DNA of 64,000 bases from Tritrichomonas musculus (taxonomy: Eukaryota; Parabasalia; Tritrichomonadida; Tritrichomonadidae). The notes beneath the pieces are model-generated. The model worked only from the letters and a program-made list of their open reading frames with translations. It was not told where the DNA came from and searched no databases. The translations under genes and the position numbers were made by a program. Where the stretch lies: positions 1,612,001-1,676,000 of the forward strand of contig JAPFFF010000018.1 in the NCBI GenBank assembly GCA_039105265.1, given 5' to 3'. Numbering within the stretch: the first letter of the stretch is position 1; each line of letters starts with the position of its first letter. Shown in pieces: positions 41,591 through 51,986 of the stretch.

Positions 41591-42165
41591 TTCCACCTGC
41601 GGCTATCGCTTCTCAGCTGCAGGTGGAAGTAAAGAAATAAGGAAACCAAGTTTCCACCTGCGGCTGAGCTGCGACAGCTGCAGGTGGAAGTAATTACTTA
41701 AATGTACCATTTCAAACTTCCACCTGCAGCTATCGCAACTTAGCTGCAGGTGGAACTAATTACGCGAATTGAACTTCCACCTGCAGCTAAACTGCGATAG
41801 CTTCAGGTGGAAGTAATTACTTAAATGTACCATTTCAAACTTCCACCTGCAGCTATCGCAACTTAGCTGCAGGTGGAACTAATTACGCGAATTGAACTTC
41901 CACCTGCAGCTAAACTGCGATAGCTTCAGGTGGAAGTAATTACTTAAATGTACCATTTCAAACTTCCACCTGCAGCTATCGCAACTTAGTTGCAGGTGGA
42001 ACTAATTACGCGAATTGAACTTCCACCTGCAGCTAAACTGCGATAGCTTCAGGTGGAAGTAATTACTTAAATGTACCATTTCAAACTTCCACCTGCAGCT
42101 ATCGCAACTTAGTTGCAGGTGGAACTAATTACGCTAATTAAACTTCCACCTGCAACTAAAAGTTT
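41591..42165. repeat. GC-rich hairpin array (nine hairpins plus a half; 123-bp period)
   Basis: Perfect or near-perfect hairpins with arms TTCCACCTGCAGCT/AGCTGCAGGTGGAA occur at 41591-41628, 41652-41689, 41718-41755, 41775-41812, 41841-41878, 41898-41935, 41964-42001, 42021-42058 and 42087-42124. A broken tenth starts at 42144. From 41691 the pattern repeats every 123 bp, each period holding two hairpins separated by 19- and 28-bp AT-rich spacers. Loop sequences of consecutive hairpins are roughly reverse complements (ATCGCAACTT and AAACTGCGAT), so alternate hairpins point in opposite directions. It is non-coding and much more GC-rich than the surrounding desert. Confidence 0.92.
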
Positions 42166-42223
42166 TAAATATTTTTTTATTTATATTATTTTTCTTTTTT
42201 TATTTGTTCAAAATATTTTTTTT

Positions 42224-43174
42224 AAAAGGGTTCGACCTTTGGCGGTTATCAAATTCTAAAATTATAAAAAATTATTAATAAATAATATTGGCATTATCAA
42301 TAACATGATGCAATTTTAAATATGAAGCCGATTCTATTAGCCAAAATAGAGATATTTCACTAAAAAAAATAAAAACAGAAAAAGTTTAACTTTTGAAAGG
42401 AGAAATTATTTTTGAGTTCTTATCTAATTTCCACCATTCAAAGAGATTTTGGGAATTTGTAAATATCCAAATATATAAATATTTTGTAACATTTATGTCA
42501 TATATTCTTTTTTTATAATTTTATTTACATCTTTTAAATTAATTAAAAAGTAATTAATTAAATATCAAGTAAGATAAATTTATTTATGAAAAATAAAATT
42601 GAATTAATACGTTATTATAATTATTTCTCAATTGTGATATACATATAAACTGAGTAAAAATGTAAATTAATATTTTATAATAATATATATATAATTTATA
42701 TTATATATAATAAATATATTATCATTAATATGATGATATAACTAATATATTATCCAAATAATAAGTATTTGTTAATAAATATAATATTTTTTCAAAATTC
42801 TGATATTATCAAAATAATTTTTTCAAAAACTAGCATTTAATTCAATTATTAATTCAAAATTTTTATTTATAAAAAACAATAATTTCTTGAATATCAATAA
42901 TATAATTTGTTAAAAATTATTATTATGTTTCAAGTTATATATAAATAATGTAAATAATAAATCATTTAAGAAAAAGCCTCAAATATCATAATAAAAACAC
43001 TTATTTTAATGATTTATGGAATAAATAACAAATTTTTTGTTTTTTAAGATATATTAAATGAATATAGATTTTATCAGATATTGATTTAAGAATTTATTAA
43101 ATAGAAAGAATATTTAATTTTTAAGATATTATTATTTTTCAATCATAAAAAAATTGAGAGAGTCGACCCCTTTT
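42224..43174 (+). mobile_element. Element X, intact copy (about 951 bp, non-autonomous)
   Basis: Its ends are AAAAGGGTTCGACC on the left and GTCGACCCCTTTT on the right, an imperfect terminal inverted repeat of about 13 bp. The flanks are T-rich, so the target duplication cannot be resolved. The inside is AT-rich and non-coding. A second, inverted copy is present as two halves on either side of this one (40308-40695 and 43238-44774). Probably a MITE-like DNA element of unknown superfamily. Confidence 0.7.
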
Positions 43175-43201
43175 TTTTTTTTTAAATTATTTAACATAGG
43201 A

Positions 43202-43228
43202 CACTTTTTGAGCGAAGCTCAAAAAGTG
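43202..43228. repeat. Perfect 12-bp-stem hairpin
   Basis: CACTTTTTGAGC, loop GAA, GCTCAAAAAGTG. It lies between the intact and split copies of element X. The arm CCACTTTTTGA also occurs in the terminal repeat of the 407-bp element at 48794. Confidence 0.85.
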
Positions 43229-43237
43229 GCCATTCTT

Positions 43238-44774
43238 GTTAACAAATACTTATTATTTGGATAATATATTAGTTATATCATCATATTAATGATTATATAT
43301 TTATTATATATAATATATTATTATAAAAGATTAATTTACATTTTTACTCAGTTTATATGTATATAAACCTTCGAAAGGTCACCCCAAAATATTAACCCTA
43401 CCACAAATTTTTTTTTTGGGTCACTACCCAAAAAAAAAATGAAGAGTTCGCGTTTTACCCTTTTATTTCTAGTGTATTTTTTGGATTATTTTTTATAAAA
43501 TCATGTTCTATAATTAATTTTTTATTGATTCATGCATTTTTTTAAAGTGAATTTTGATTTTAGAAAATAAAATTTTATGATATGACTTGTTATATGAAAT
43601 ATTTCAAATTTTATTTAGAAAAGAATTTTTTATTTGAAAATCAAGTAATAGTTTGTCAAAACAGGATAATCTTTTAAAATCTGAAATAGTTATTAATATA
43701 TCTTAATATTGTATTCAAACATGAAATAAAAGAACCAAATGCCAAAATTTTTTTTATTATATAAGTGATTAGTAACATTAATTAATAGTGAAATAAACTA
43801 AAATGCATAGTATAAATGTTGAAAAAAAGATAAAAAATATAAAACAAGTAAATGAATAGTTAATATTATTTAAAATTTGTAGATTTCAAAGCTTAATATA
43901 AAAAAATATTACATAACTTAAATTTATGTATTATTTCTCTTTTCATAAGTTATCTAAACAATAAATTAAATGACAATGAAAATCAGAAAAAAATACGATA
44001 CAAATAAAAATCAATTAACTTTCAAGAAAAAAGGTTTTCTGATATTAAAAATTGTAATTAAATAGAATGATAGAGAAAATAATTTCAAAAAACAATTTTT
44101 GAGAAAAATATCAGATGCATTATTCTAATGAAATAAAAATTTTTATTAAAAAGGATTAAAAAGCTTGTAAATTTTCTAATAAACCTTTTTTTATATAAAT
44201 ATTTATTCCACATTTTGAGATAAATGAATTTTAAAAATTTCGGGTCAAAAACCGCTTTGGGTAGGCGGTAATTTGCGACCCCTGATCAAAATATACCTAA
44301 AATTTTTGACCCGATTGAAAATGGGTAAATCGGGTACCCCTTACAAGGTCTATATGTATATCACAATTGAGAATTAATTATAATAACGTATTAATTCAAT
44401 TTTATTTTTGATAAATAAATTTATCTTACATGATATTTAATTAATTACTTTTTAATTAATTTAAAATATGTAAATAAAATTATGAAAAAAGAATATATGA
44501 TATGAAAGTTATAAAATATTTATATATTTGGATATTTACAAATTCCCAATATCTCTTTGAATGGTGGAAATTAGATAAGAACTCAAAAATATTTTCTCAT
44601 CTCAAAAGTTAAACTTTTTCTGTTTTTATTTTTTTTAGTGAAATATCTCTATTTTGGCTAATAGAATCGGCTTCATATTTAAAATTGCATCATGTTATTG
44701 ATAATGCCAATATTATTTATTAATAATTTTTTATAATTTTAGAATTTGATAACTGCCAAAGGTCGAACCCTTTT
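43238..44774 (-). mobile_element. Element X, split copy, second half, itself interrupted
   Basis: This is the reverse complement of about 42224-42770 of the intact element X, ending GGTCGAACCCTTTT. It is interrupted by a 986-bp insertion (43365-44350) with an 11-bp target duplication. A possible 6-bp duplication TTAATA flanks the reassembled split copy (just before 40308 and just after 44774). Confidence 0.75.
43365..44350. mobile_element. 986-bp insertion with 11-bp target-site duplication
   Basis: It is flanked by TATATGTATAT at 43354-43364 and 44351-44361. The intact element X shows a single copy of the target (in reverse complement near 42640). The ends are AAACCTTCGAAAGGTCACCC and GGGTACCCCTTACAAGGTC, an imperfect terminal inverted repeat. 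Inside is a TTTTTTTTTGGGTCACTACCC-type palindrome near the left end and a GGGTC...GACCC hairpin near 44244-44281. No transposase is encoded. A duplication of 8-11 bp would suit a MULE-like mover; the superfamily is inferred only from that. Confidence 0.75.
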
Positions 44775-45002
44775 TTAATAAAATTTAGTCTTATCAAAAG
44801 TCATAAACCATTGAATTATTTGAAAGAGGAATTAAATGAGTTTTATCAAAAGTCATATTAATAATCGATAAGATTTTCTCAGTAAAAAAATGTTATTTTT
44901 CGAATATTACAAAATAATTGTATGATTTGTATAATATATCATATAAAATAATAATAAAAAGCTCATTTATATTGACGATGAAAAGCCAAATAACCGATTT
45001 CA

Positions 45003-45029
45003 CCAAAAGCCCAGGTCTTGGGCTTTTGG
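45003..45029. repeat. Perfect 11-bp-stem hairpin
   Basis: CCAAAAGCCCA, loop GGTCT, TGGGCTTTTGG. It forms the left tip of the inverted-repeat region; the right tip carries a related but imperfect version. Confidence 0.85.
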
Positions 45030-46277
45030 CGACAGCATTCAATTTTGAATAGTTTACATATATTTTGGAGATCACCAAAACGATATGGGATGCAACGATA
45101 AAAAAGTGACACAATATTTACGCCCTAATAAAAATTATTAAAAACAGGAAATATAAATTAAGAGAACTTTAATAAATCGAATGATACCTCTTTGATAAGA
45201 AAATGTCTATCAGAAGTCGAGATATCACTTACGAAATTTGTGAAGGTCTGTTTGATTTTAAAAAATTTTCATCTTGTAAGTTTTAAAATAAAACCTAATG
45301 TTTATTATTTTGCTAAAAAATCTATTTTTCAAATATTATTAAGAAAAAATGTGAGATTGATTCAAATAGACTTTTAGTCCTATTGAAACCATCGTTTTTG
45401 CTTATCAATTTTTGAATAAAATATTATAGATATTGAAAAATATTGATAGTTTATTATTGAAAATTTTTTTTTACACAAATACATTTATATTTTAATATTT
45501 AAGACGAATATGATTATTTTACCCAATATTAATAAAATATATTTAACATATTCAAAAAATTTAGTTAATATATTGACATAATTTTCAAAACTGTTTCGAA
45601 AAAATCCTTTTTTTATTAAACATATTTTTTATATATTCAAAATGATTTTTATAAAAGTATTTGTACATCTTAATATTTTACTAATATATCCAAAATAAAA
45701 ATGCCATTTTATTTCATATTTCATATTAATATTATTTTATTATTATAAATAAACCTAATCTATAACATTCTTCAAAATTATATATCAAATTATCTATACA
45801 TCAAGATGATATATAAATTACTCTATTTATTGCGTTTGTAAAATCATAATTAGCATTTTGGAATATATTAATGTCATTACGGTAGTATAAAATATAATCA
45901 AAAAGAATTTTACAAAATGCTCGAACAGAGTCTCAGAAAAAATGAAAGTGATATCTCGACTTCTGACAGATATTTTCCAAAACTAGCCCATAATTCATTT
46001 TTATTTATAAGTACATATTTAATTTATCATATTTTTTAAAAAATAGTATAGTAACAAAAAAATTTGAATGAATTTTCAGAAAATTCCCTATCGTTGCATC
46101 CCCTATCAAAACGGTTTTTTTGGCGATGGTGATTTGTAAAGCTTTCAAAATATCATATATAAAATAAAAAAAAAAATAAGATATAAATATATAATAAAAT
46201 CAATAAAAGCATTTTTTCAATTGAAAATAAATTTTTTTCATTTATATTTTAAATATATACCGATATAAAATGTATTT

Positions 46278-46396
46278 AAAATATTAATAGTATTTATATT
46301 TTTATGAATATATATAGCCGAATAATAAATAATGCATTGAAATAATTCATTGAAATATTAATAGTATTTATATTTTTATGAATATATATAGCCGAG
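46278..46396. repeat. 75-bp-period direct duplication
   Basis: An identical or nearly identical 44-bp stretch beginning AAATATTAATAGTATTTATA and ending in GCCGA occurs at 46278-46321 and 46353-46396. It is non-coding and within the inverted-repeat region. Confidence 0.8.
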
Positions 46397-46560
46397 TAAT
46401 TAAATAAATTCATTGAATTTATTGAATGTTGATTCGTAAATTGAATTATTATTTAATCAAATATCATTTAATCATTTTATTTAATAATTCATAAGAAATA
46501 ACTTTTTAAAAGATTTATTAAAATCGCCAAAAGACCAGAAAGAATCACCAAGACCAGGTC

Positions 46561-47635
46561 TTTTTTTTTACATTTGGGTATATTTTACAAGCTTAATTTA
46601 AAACAAAATTTTGCTTTTTGAAATTAATAAATAAGATAAATTTTTTGCACGTTTTTTTAGTTTACAAAAAATCCAAAAATTTTTATAAAGTTAACAATTT
46701 TTCTAAATGATAACTTAACATTATTTTAAAATATTAACTCCCTAACAAGCCTATAAATAAATATATTAAATACATCTCTATTATATATAATTTATATATA
46801 TCAGATAGTCCCATTTTACTTTTTCTAATCCAAATGGGATTAAAATATGGGATTTATGGGATTTTGTGGGGAACCTGATTCGGCTTCCCGATTCATCTCA
46901 ACACATTTTAGTTATCAAAATGGCTCAAAAAGAGATTTTAGTTTTAAAAATGTGTTAATTCTGGTTATTTTCAATCTAAAAAGACCACTAGTTTAAAGTT
47001 TATCTCACAGATAATTAAAATAGTTGCTATATATATATATATATATATATATTCTTTAGAATTGAACAAAATTCTTATATATAAGAATTCAAAATATATA
47101 TTACAAATTTTAAATTTTGTTTGAGTGCTATTTAACTGCTTTCTATTTTAAATTCTGTTTAAAATATAGATGCATGAAATAACCTGCTATTTTAAAATTA
47201 GGAAATATAATAGATAGAAAGAACTTACTCTGATTTTTCACTTCATGAATTATGAGTGAATTTTAAGCCTTATTACTGCCATTTCTATAAGGAAATTTGA
47301 ACATAGAATTCTGGTATTGGAAATAATAACAATTTCAATTTCAAAATAACACAAATTTTTTTAGATCAAACTAAGATCATCAAAGTTTTAATAGCTATTC
47401 ACTATTTTTAATTTACAAATTGTAAACAAATTAATTTTGATATTGCGAACATGTGGATTTGGTCATTGTTTGTGAGAGCTATCACAAAAAAAATATTTTT
47501 TGAGAATTATTTTATTCATCACACTTTTATTTGAAAAATTGAATACAATATCAATTCGGTATTTTGAATTCTGGACAATTTCATAAAATAGGAAACTTTT
47601 TCAGAAAAAATTCATTACATTTTATTATGACTTGA
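46561..47635. other. Non-coding AT-rich stretch with a (TA)n tract
   Basis: Contains a TA dinucleotide run (about 47030-47051). It also has a GC-richer patch at 46858-46890 reading CCTGATTCGGCTTCCCGATT, which resembles part of the 407-bp element's coding-like core (48938-48952). No intact gene was recognised. Confidence 0.5.
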
Positions 47636-48065
47636 AATTTGATAAAGGTAGGTCAACATAAAATATTCTATTCAATTTTAAAAAAAAAATAATCTATGAA
47701 TATCTTTATAAGAATTAGAGTATATTTTTAAATATAATATTTATTATCTTTTAAATAAATAAAAATAGCATTTTGAATAATTTAAAAATTAAAAAAAGAT
47801 TTTATTATAGTTTTATTGATGTTTTATTTTTTAATCATTCTTTTTCTCTAAATTCACAGATTAAAAATGGAAAATATTTTACTATTATCTTTATAAGGAA
47901 AACTATTACAAAATTTATTTTATATTATTTCGATTCCAACGCTGGATATAAAAATATTTAAGGTTTTTTTAATTCATAAAATTGAATTGATATTCATCGT
48001 CTTCATGTTGATAATTGGCTTGATTTAAAAATTGAATTGATATTTCTTCTGTCAAAATTAATAAA

Positions 48066-48209
48066 ATGGAAAAAATGCAAAATTTAGTAGATGAAATTGA
48101 GCGTTTAAAAGAAGAAAACTTGAATTTACATAGAAAATTTTTAAGTATTATTCCACCTAATAACAAGCTATCACCTACATTCTATTCTGATTATATGACG
48201 ATGAAATAA
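48066..48209 (+). CDS. Small coiled-coil-like ORF, possibly a gene fragment
   Basis: 47 residues: MEKMQNLVDEIERLKEENLN, then LHRKFLSIIPPNNKLSPTFY, then SDYMTMK. The heptad-like start and ordinary codon use differ from spacer DNA. It lies within an insertion in the transposon desert, so it may be a captured or truncated N-terminus rather than a working gene. Family not recognised. Confidence 0.3.
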   Translation: MEKMQNLVDEIERLKEENLNLHRKFLSIIPPNNKLSPTFYSDYMTMK

Positions 48210-48258
48210 TGCTAAATAAACTTATTATAAAATTATGTATTTTGAATTGAGCAATAAA

Positions 48259-48322
48259 GTCAGGTAAATTGAAAATCCGGGCAAGTCCGGTAAATTGAAA
48301 ATCCGGGCAAGTCCGGTAAAAT
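48259..48322. repeat. 26-bp tandem repeat, about 2.4 copies
   Basis: The unit GTCCGGTAAATTGAAAATCC plus GGGCAA occurs at 48259-48284 and 48285-48310, with a partial third copy. Non-coding. Confidence 0.85.
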
Positions 48323-48793
48323 TAAATTGATAAAAAATCGAAACAGTCACGTAAATGATCATAATCTGCAGCCTTTTAAGTAATAAATCAAAGAAATCTT
48401 TAATATTGAGCATATTTCCTGAAAATATAATAAAATATTAAGATATATATGATGAAATTGTTTTTCATTAATTTTTTTAACAAATTAATTATTATTTTCT
48501 ACATATTTTATATAATATAATATTGCTTATTTATAAGATTTATATTTTGTTAATTCAGAGATAAGTGCAAATGTTTTTTTTTTTATTCTATTCAATTTTT
48601 GCCTATTCAATTTTTAGGAAATAAATGCGCTCCGAAATAAATATTTTAAATTTTTCTTTATATGATTAAAATTATTTTTTCGTTGTCGGTGGAAAATTAA
48701 TGATTTTTTATATAGAATATATGTTATAAAAACCAAGCAGTAAAATCCACTAGAAATCATTTTTCATCTATACCCCCAACTCGCTACAAATGG

Positions 48794-49200
48794 GGGAATC
48801 GTATTTTTCTACGCCACTTTTTGAAAACTTTTAAACTTTTTGAATACTTTTTTATACATTTTTTATTCAATTTTTGCTAAATAATGCATAAATATTTAGT
48901 TCAAATGGCTACCCGATTCATCCAGCAATTCAAGGAGCCTGATTCGGCTTCGCGCAGCCCTATGGTGATCACTGGTGCGTATATTCCTGAAAAATTATGT
49001 AAAAATAAAAAAAAATTATATCAAAAAAAGCAAACTGTTATAATTTTAAGAGAAAATTTTAATTTACGATTTTTTTGGTTAATTTTCTTAACAGAGTAAG
49101 TTAAATTTCACCTTAAGATGGCGGTTTTTTACTTTCCATGAATAGCTATTCACGGATAGAAAAACCATTCAAAAAGTGGCGTAGAAAAAAACGATTGTCC
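48794..49200. mobile_element. 407-bp element with 10-bp target duplication and coding-like core
   Basis: It is flanked by CTACAAATGG at 48784-48793 and 49201-49210. The terminal inverted repeats are about 30 bp and nearly perfect: GGGAATCGTATTTTTCTACG continuing CCACTTTTTGAA on the left, with GGACAATCGTTTTTTTCTAC continuing the same way on the right in reverse complement. The uninterrupted target is visible at the other end of the host element. Inside, 48902-49000 is GC-richer and reads MATRFIQQFKEPDSASRSPM followed by VITGAYIPEKL in a 71-residue frame (48884-49099). This looks like a captured piece of a host gene, as in Pack-type elements. A 10-bp duplication would fit a MULE-like mover. Confidence 0.8.
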
Positions 49201-50851
49201 CTACAAATGGTTATTTTCATGTACGTTATATGTTAACATGTTTTTTGTTAACCTGAAAAAATCATTTTTTTATGGTTAACATTTTTTTTCTCCACATAAC
49301 TATTCATAAAAATATTCAATTTCTTTTAAATAAAATCAAATAAATGAAATATTTTTTAAATATTTACAATAAAACAAAGAGCATGACAATAAATTTTCAT
49401 AAAATTTTGACGATAAAATAACCAAAAAGTGACAAGAAGTCCATTATTTACAAAAGCAAAAACAATTTTTCAAACGCAATTTCCATTATACAAGCTTTTT
49501 TTTCGCATTTACTCGTCAACGAATCGATAGAGCTTCATTTAATGTTTTATTAGAACCTTTGTAGCATGTTTTTAACTTATTTTTAAAATTACATTTTACT
49601 TGTCGATACTTTTTTTACAGAAAATACTCTTTTTTTCCTCAAAAGTTTCCTATATCTCTTTATTTGTTTTACTTTCGACTTAGCTTCTTGCTTATTTTTT
49701 CCGATTTTAGAAAATCCATGATTCACCTAGTTTTATATATGTAAATTGCTTTTTTTCTCAATTAATTTCTTTTTTTTATTTGTTATTTAACCATTTTTTT
49801 TGTTTTTACTTGCTTTTTAAAGGCTATTGCCAATTATTCAAATATAAAAAAACAAATCTCTCAAATTCGATGATTTTATTCAATAAACCTACCAAGAAAT
49901 CGATACTGCTAATATAAATTTCGTTATATACTTTGCATTTACAAAAAAAATTCATTTTTATTCTAATCTTATATTCTTTAGAGAAGCCTCAAAATTTTAT
50001 TTGCTTTTTTTAATCGTGCTTTATACTCCACTATATTTGATAACAGAGCCATGCTTGCATATCTTTTACTTCTCTCTAAAATTTGCAAATAATATTATAT
50101 TTTGGAAGAAAAATCAAAATTTTCAATTTCTGTTTCGATAGTTATTATCACCTTTAAAACTTATTTTTATTTTCTCATAACAGTTTTTAAAAGATTCAAA
50201 GCCGAATAAGATATTTGCAATTTATTATCAGTAAATCAGGAAAAATATTAGGTCCGTATTTAAGTAAATATAAAAACATTAAATACTCAGAGCATATAAT
50301 ATTAAGGGATATGAAAACCTTTCATAACTCTTTTCTTTTATCACAATATTAAATTAATATCATTTTTACCTCTTTTTTTTTCCTTCATTTTTTTATCATA
50401 TAAGCATCTTTGCATGTAGTTAATAAAAGGTATATTTATTTTTTGAAAACTCTTTTTCTTCAGTATTTATTATTAATTTTTGTTTTTTGTACGTTTTTCT
50501 TATTCAATTTTCTCTCTCAATTTCATTCAAAAAAATAACGAAAAAATAACGTATCAAAAAATAACCATTTGTAGCGAGGAGGGGGTATAGGTGAGTTGAC
50601 CTACCTTTAATTTGATATCAAAAAAAGGCTAAAGAAAAAAAGCTTATGCAATTTTAACTTTTAAATACACACAAAAAATTTTGAACGAAAAAATAATCTT
50701 ACTTGATAAAGTATAAATATAAATATAAATATTAAACTCCAATCCATTTATTCAATAGTAAATATCGTCATATATATATAAAAGTTATTATTGGTTCTAC
50801 AATCAATTTTTCGCATTATTAATGAAATCCAACAAATGCATTAACAAAAAG

Positions 50852-51469
50852 TTAATACCTATCACTTAGCTTGTCAATAAGGTTATTGTCCAGTAAAAAG
50901 TCACCCATAGCATTATAAATTTGTTGAAACATCTTTTGAAATCCAGATCTACCTCCATAATATGGATCGCTAACACCATTTGGTGCATTAAAAAGAAGAA
51001 GCTTGGCTGTAGAGTTTTGAGGTCTCATACCTGATAATGTGTCAAGAACCTTCTGATCAAGAGCTGCTATGACATCAAAATACTCCCAATCGTCATTTCT
51101 GATGGCACGAGCTCTATGGCTACTAATATCTATTCCATGCTTCTGGCAAATCTCTTGTGAACGTTCATCTGGACATTCATTGCGATGCCACGATGATGTT
51201 GATGCTGATTGAGCATCAACATCACCATTTGATATTAGCCTGCATATACCTTCGCATGTTGGTGATCGACATATATTGCCAAGACATACGAAAAGAACAG
51301 ATTTTTTCTTATTATAATGTGCAGGTTTATTGTTCTGGACAAGTTGTTGATCAGTTGATTCTTGATTTGAAGATGAAGAGTTAACAGTTGCTGATGTATC
51401 TGCGATATTATTACTTTGATCATTTGGTGTATTTGATTCATTTGACGCAGGGATTGGTGTTGAAGTCAT
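50852..51469 (-). CDS. Low-molecular-weight protein tyrosine phosphatase
   Basis: 205 residues. The signature loop is C62-L-G-N-I-C-R68-S at the start of the domain (VLFVCLGNICRSPTCEGI), and the general-acid loop is D168-P-Y-Y within NGVSDPYYGG. The domain (about 56-205) has the usual length of about 150 residues, with SHRAR before the middle helix as in the family. These cytosolic enzymes remove phosphate from tyrosine through the Cys nucleophile. Residues 1-55 are a Ser/Asn/Gln-rich extension not usual for the family and probably disordered. All catalytic residues are present, so activity is expected. Confidence 0.93.
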   Translation of the reverse strand: MTSTPIPASNESNTPNDQSNNIADTSATVNSSSSNQESTDQQLVQNNKPAHYNKKKSVLFVCLGNICRSPTCEGICRLISNGDVDAQSASTSSWHRNECPDERSQEICQKHGIDISSHRARAIRNDDWEYFDVIAALDQKVLDTLSGMRPQNSTAKLLLFNAPNGVSDPYYGGRSGFQKMFQQIYNAMGDFLLDNNLIDKLSDRY

Positions 51470-51986
51470 CGTTCAAATCGAGCGTTATTTTATGAATAAA
51501 ATCTGGCCACACCTCAAAAAGATTTTTTTTTTAAATAAGGATTTTATTCTGAAATTTAAAAAAAATTATATCACATATAATTAATAATAAATTTAATTGC
51601 TAAACTAACCTCAAGATTTTTAATTAAAAAATCTGTTTTGAAATATATCAATTGATCTAGAAAAAGTGATGAAGTTCAAACAGAAAAAAAACTTTGAGAT
51701 TTATTGAAATTTAAGATAATTTTTTCAATGCATTATTTCATGAGGACAATGATGTTTCAATTCTTACGACAATGATTTCCAAATAAATAAGATATATATG
51801 TAGTTCAACGATATAGTATTAATTGGTGCGAATTACATATTGCATTTTTGATCTAAATAATATTTATAATGGGAAAAAAGAACCAATGAAATAAAAAGGA
51901 ATTTTTATAAGAAAACATATTTTTTTTTAAGAAAATAAATAAAAATAGTTGAACAATCATTAAATATTAATATTACTATTTATAAT
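51470..51986. other. AT-rich intergenic spacer
   Basis: Upstream of the phosphatase gene and downstream of the Rab gene. T-tracts at 51525-51533 and 51919-51927. No gene was recognised. Confidence 0.4.

Larger units (their letters stand above)
45002..46560. mobile_element. Nested inverted-repeat region (fold-back or MITE-like)
   Basis: There are three inverted pairs. Outer: 45002-45034 and 46513-46560, both containing (T/A)TTGGCGA next to AGGTCTTGG. Middle: GGGATGCAACGATA at 45086-45099, inverted near 46087-46101. Inner: TCAGAAGTCGAGATATCACT at 45213-45232, inverted at about 45947-45966. The centres of the middle and inner pairs agree (about 45.59 kb); the outer pair is offset. No transposase is seen. 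The 73- and 61-residue frames inside are not convincing. Possibly two elements, one inside the other. Confidence 0.55.
47658..48763. mobile_element. About 1.1-kb insertion in the left terminal repeat of the 2,965-bp element
   Basis: Inferred because the terminal repeat is continuous at the right end but split here. No target duplication or terminal repeat of its own is clear, so its nature is uncertain. It holds a small reading frame (48066-48209) and a 26-bp tandem repeat. Confidence 0.5.
47644..50608. mobile_element. 2,965-bp DNA element with 8-bp target duplication, twice interrupted
   Basis: It is flanked by AATTTGAT at 47636-47643 and 50609-50616. The left end starts AAAGGTAGGTCAAC and the right end finishes GTTGACCTACCTTT. 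The right terminal repeat continues inward (in reverse complement) as TCACCTATACCCCC, then CTCGCTACAAATGGTTATTT. The left one is in three pieces: 47644-47657, then about 48764-48793, then from 49211, with DNA inserted at both breaks. The body (49211-50540) is AT-rich with no transposase-like frame. It is non-autonomous; an 8-bp duplication would fit hAT- or MULE-like movers. Confidence 0.75.

Noticed and set aside
41591-42165. CRISPR-like array
   Set aside because: Repeats are hairpins with a 123-bp compound period and conserved spacers, in a eukaryotic context with no cas genes; spacers are not unique.
41591-42165. Centromere or replication origin assignment for the hairpin array
   Set aside because: Nothing in the sequence shows such a role; recorded only as a possibility in the findings.
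44893-45377. Small frames of 61-73 aa in the inverted-repeat region
   Set aside because: They overlap the inverted-repeat arms and show no domain or codon signal.
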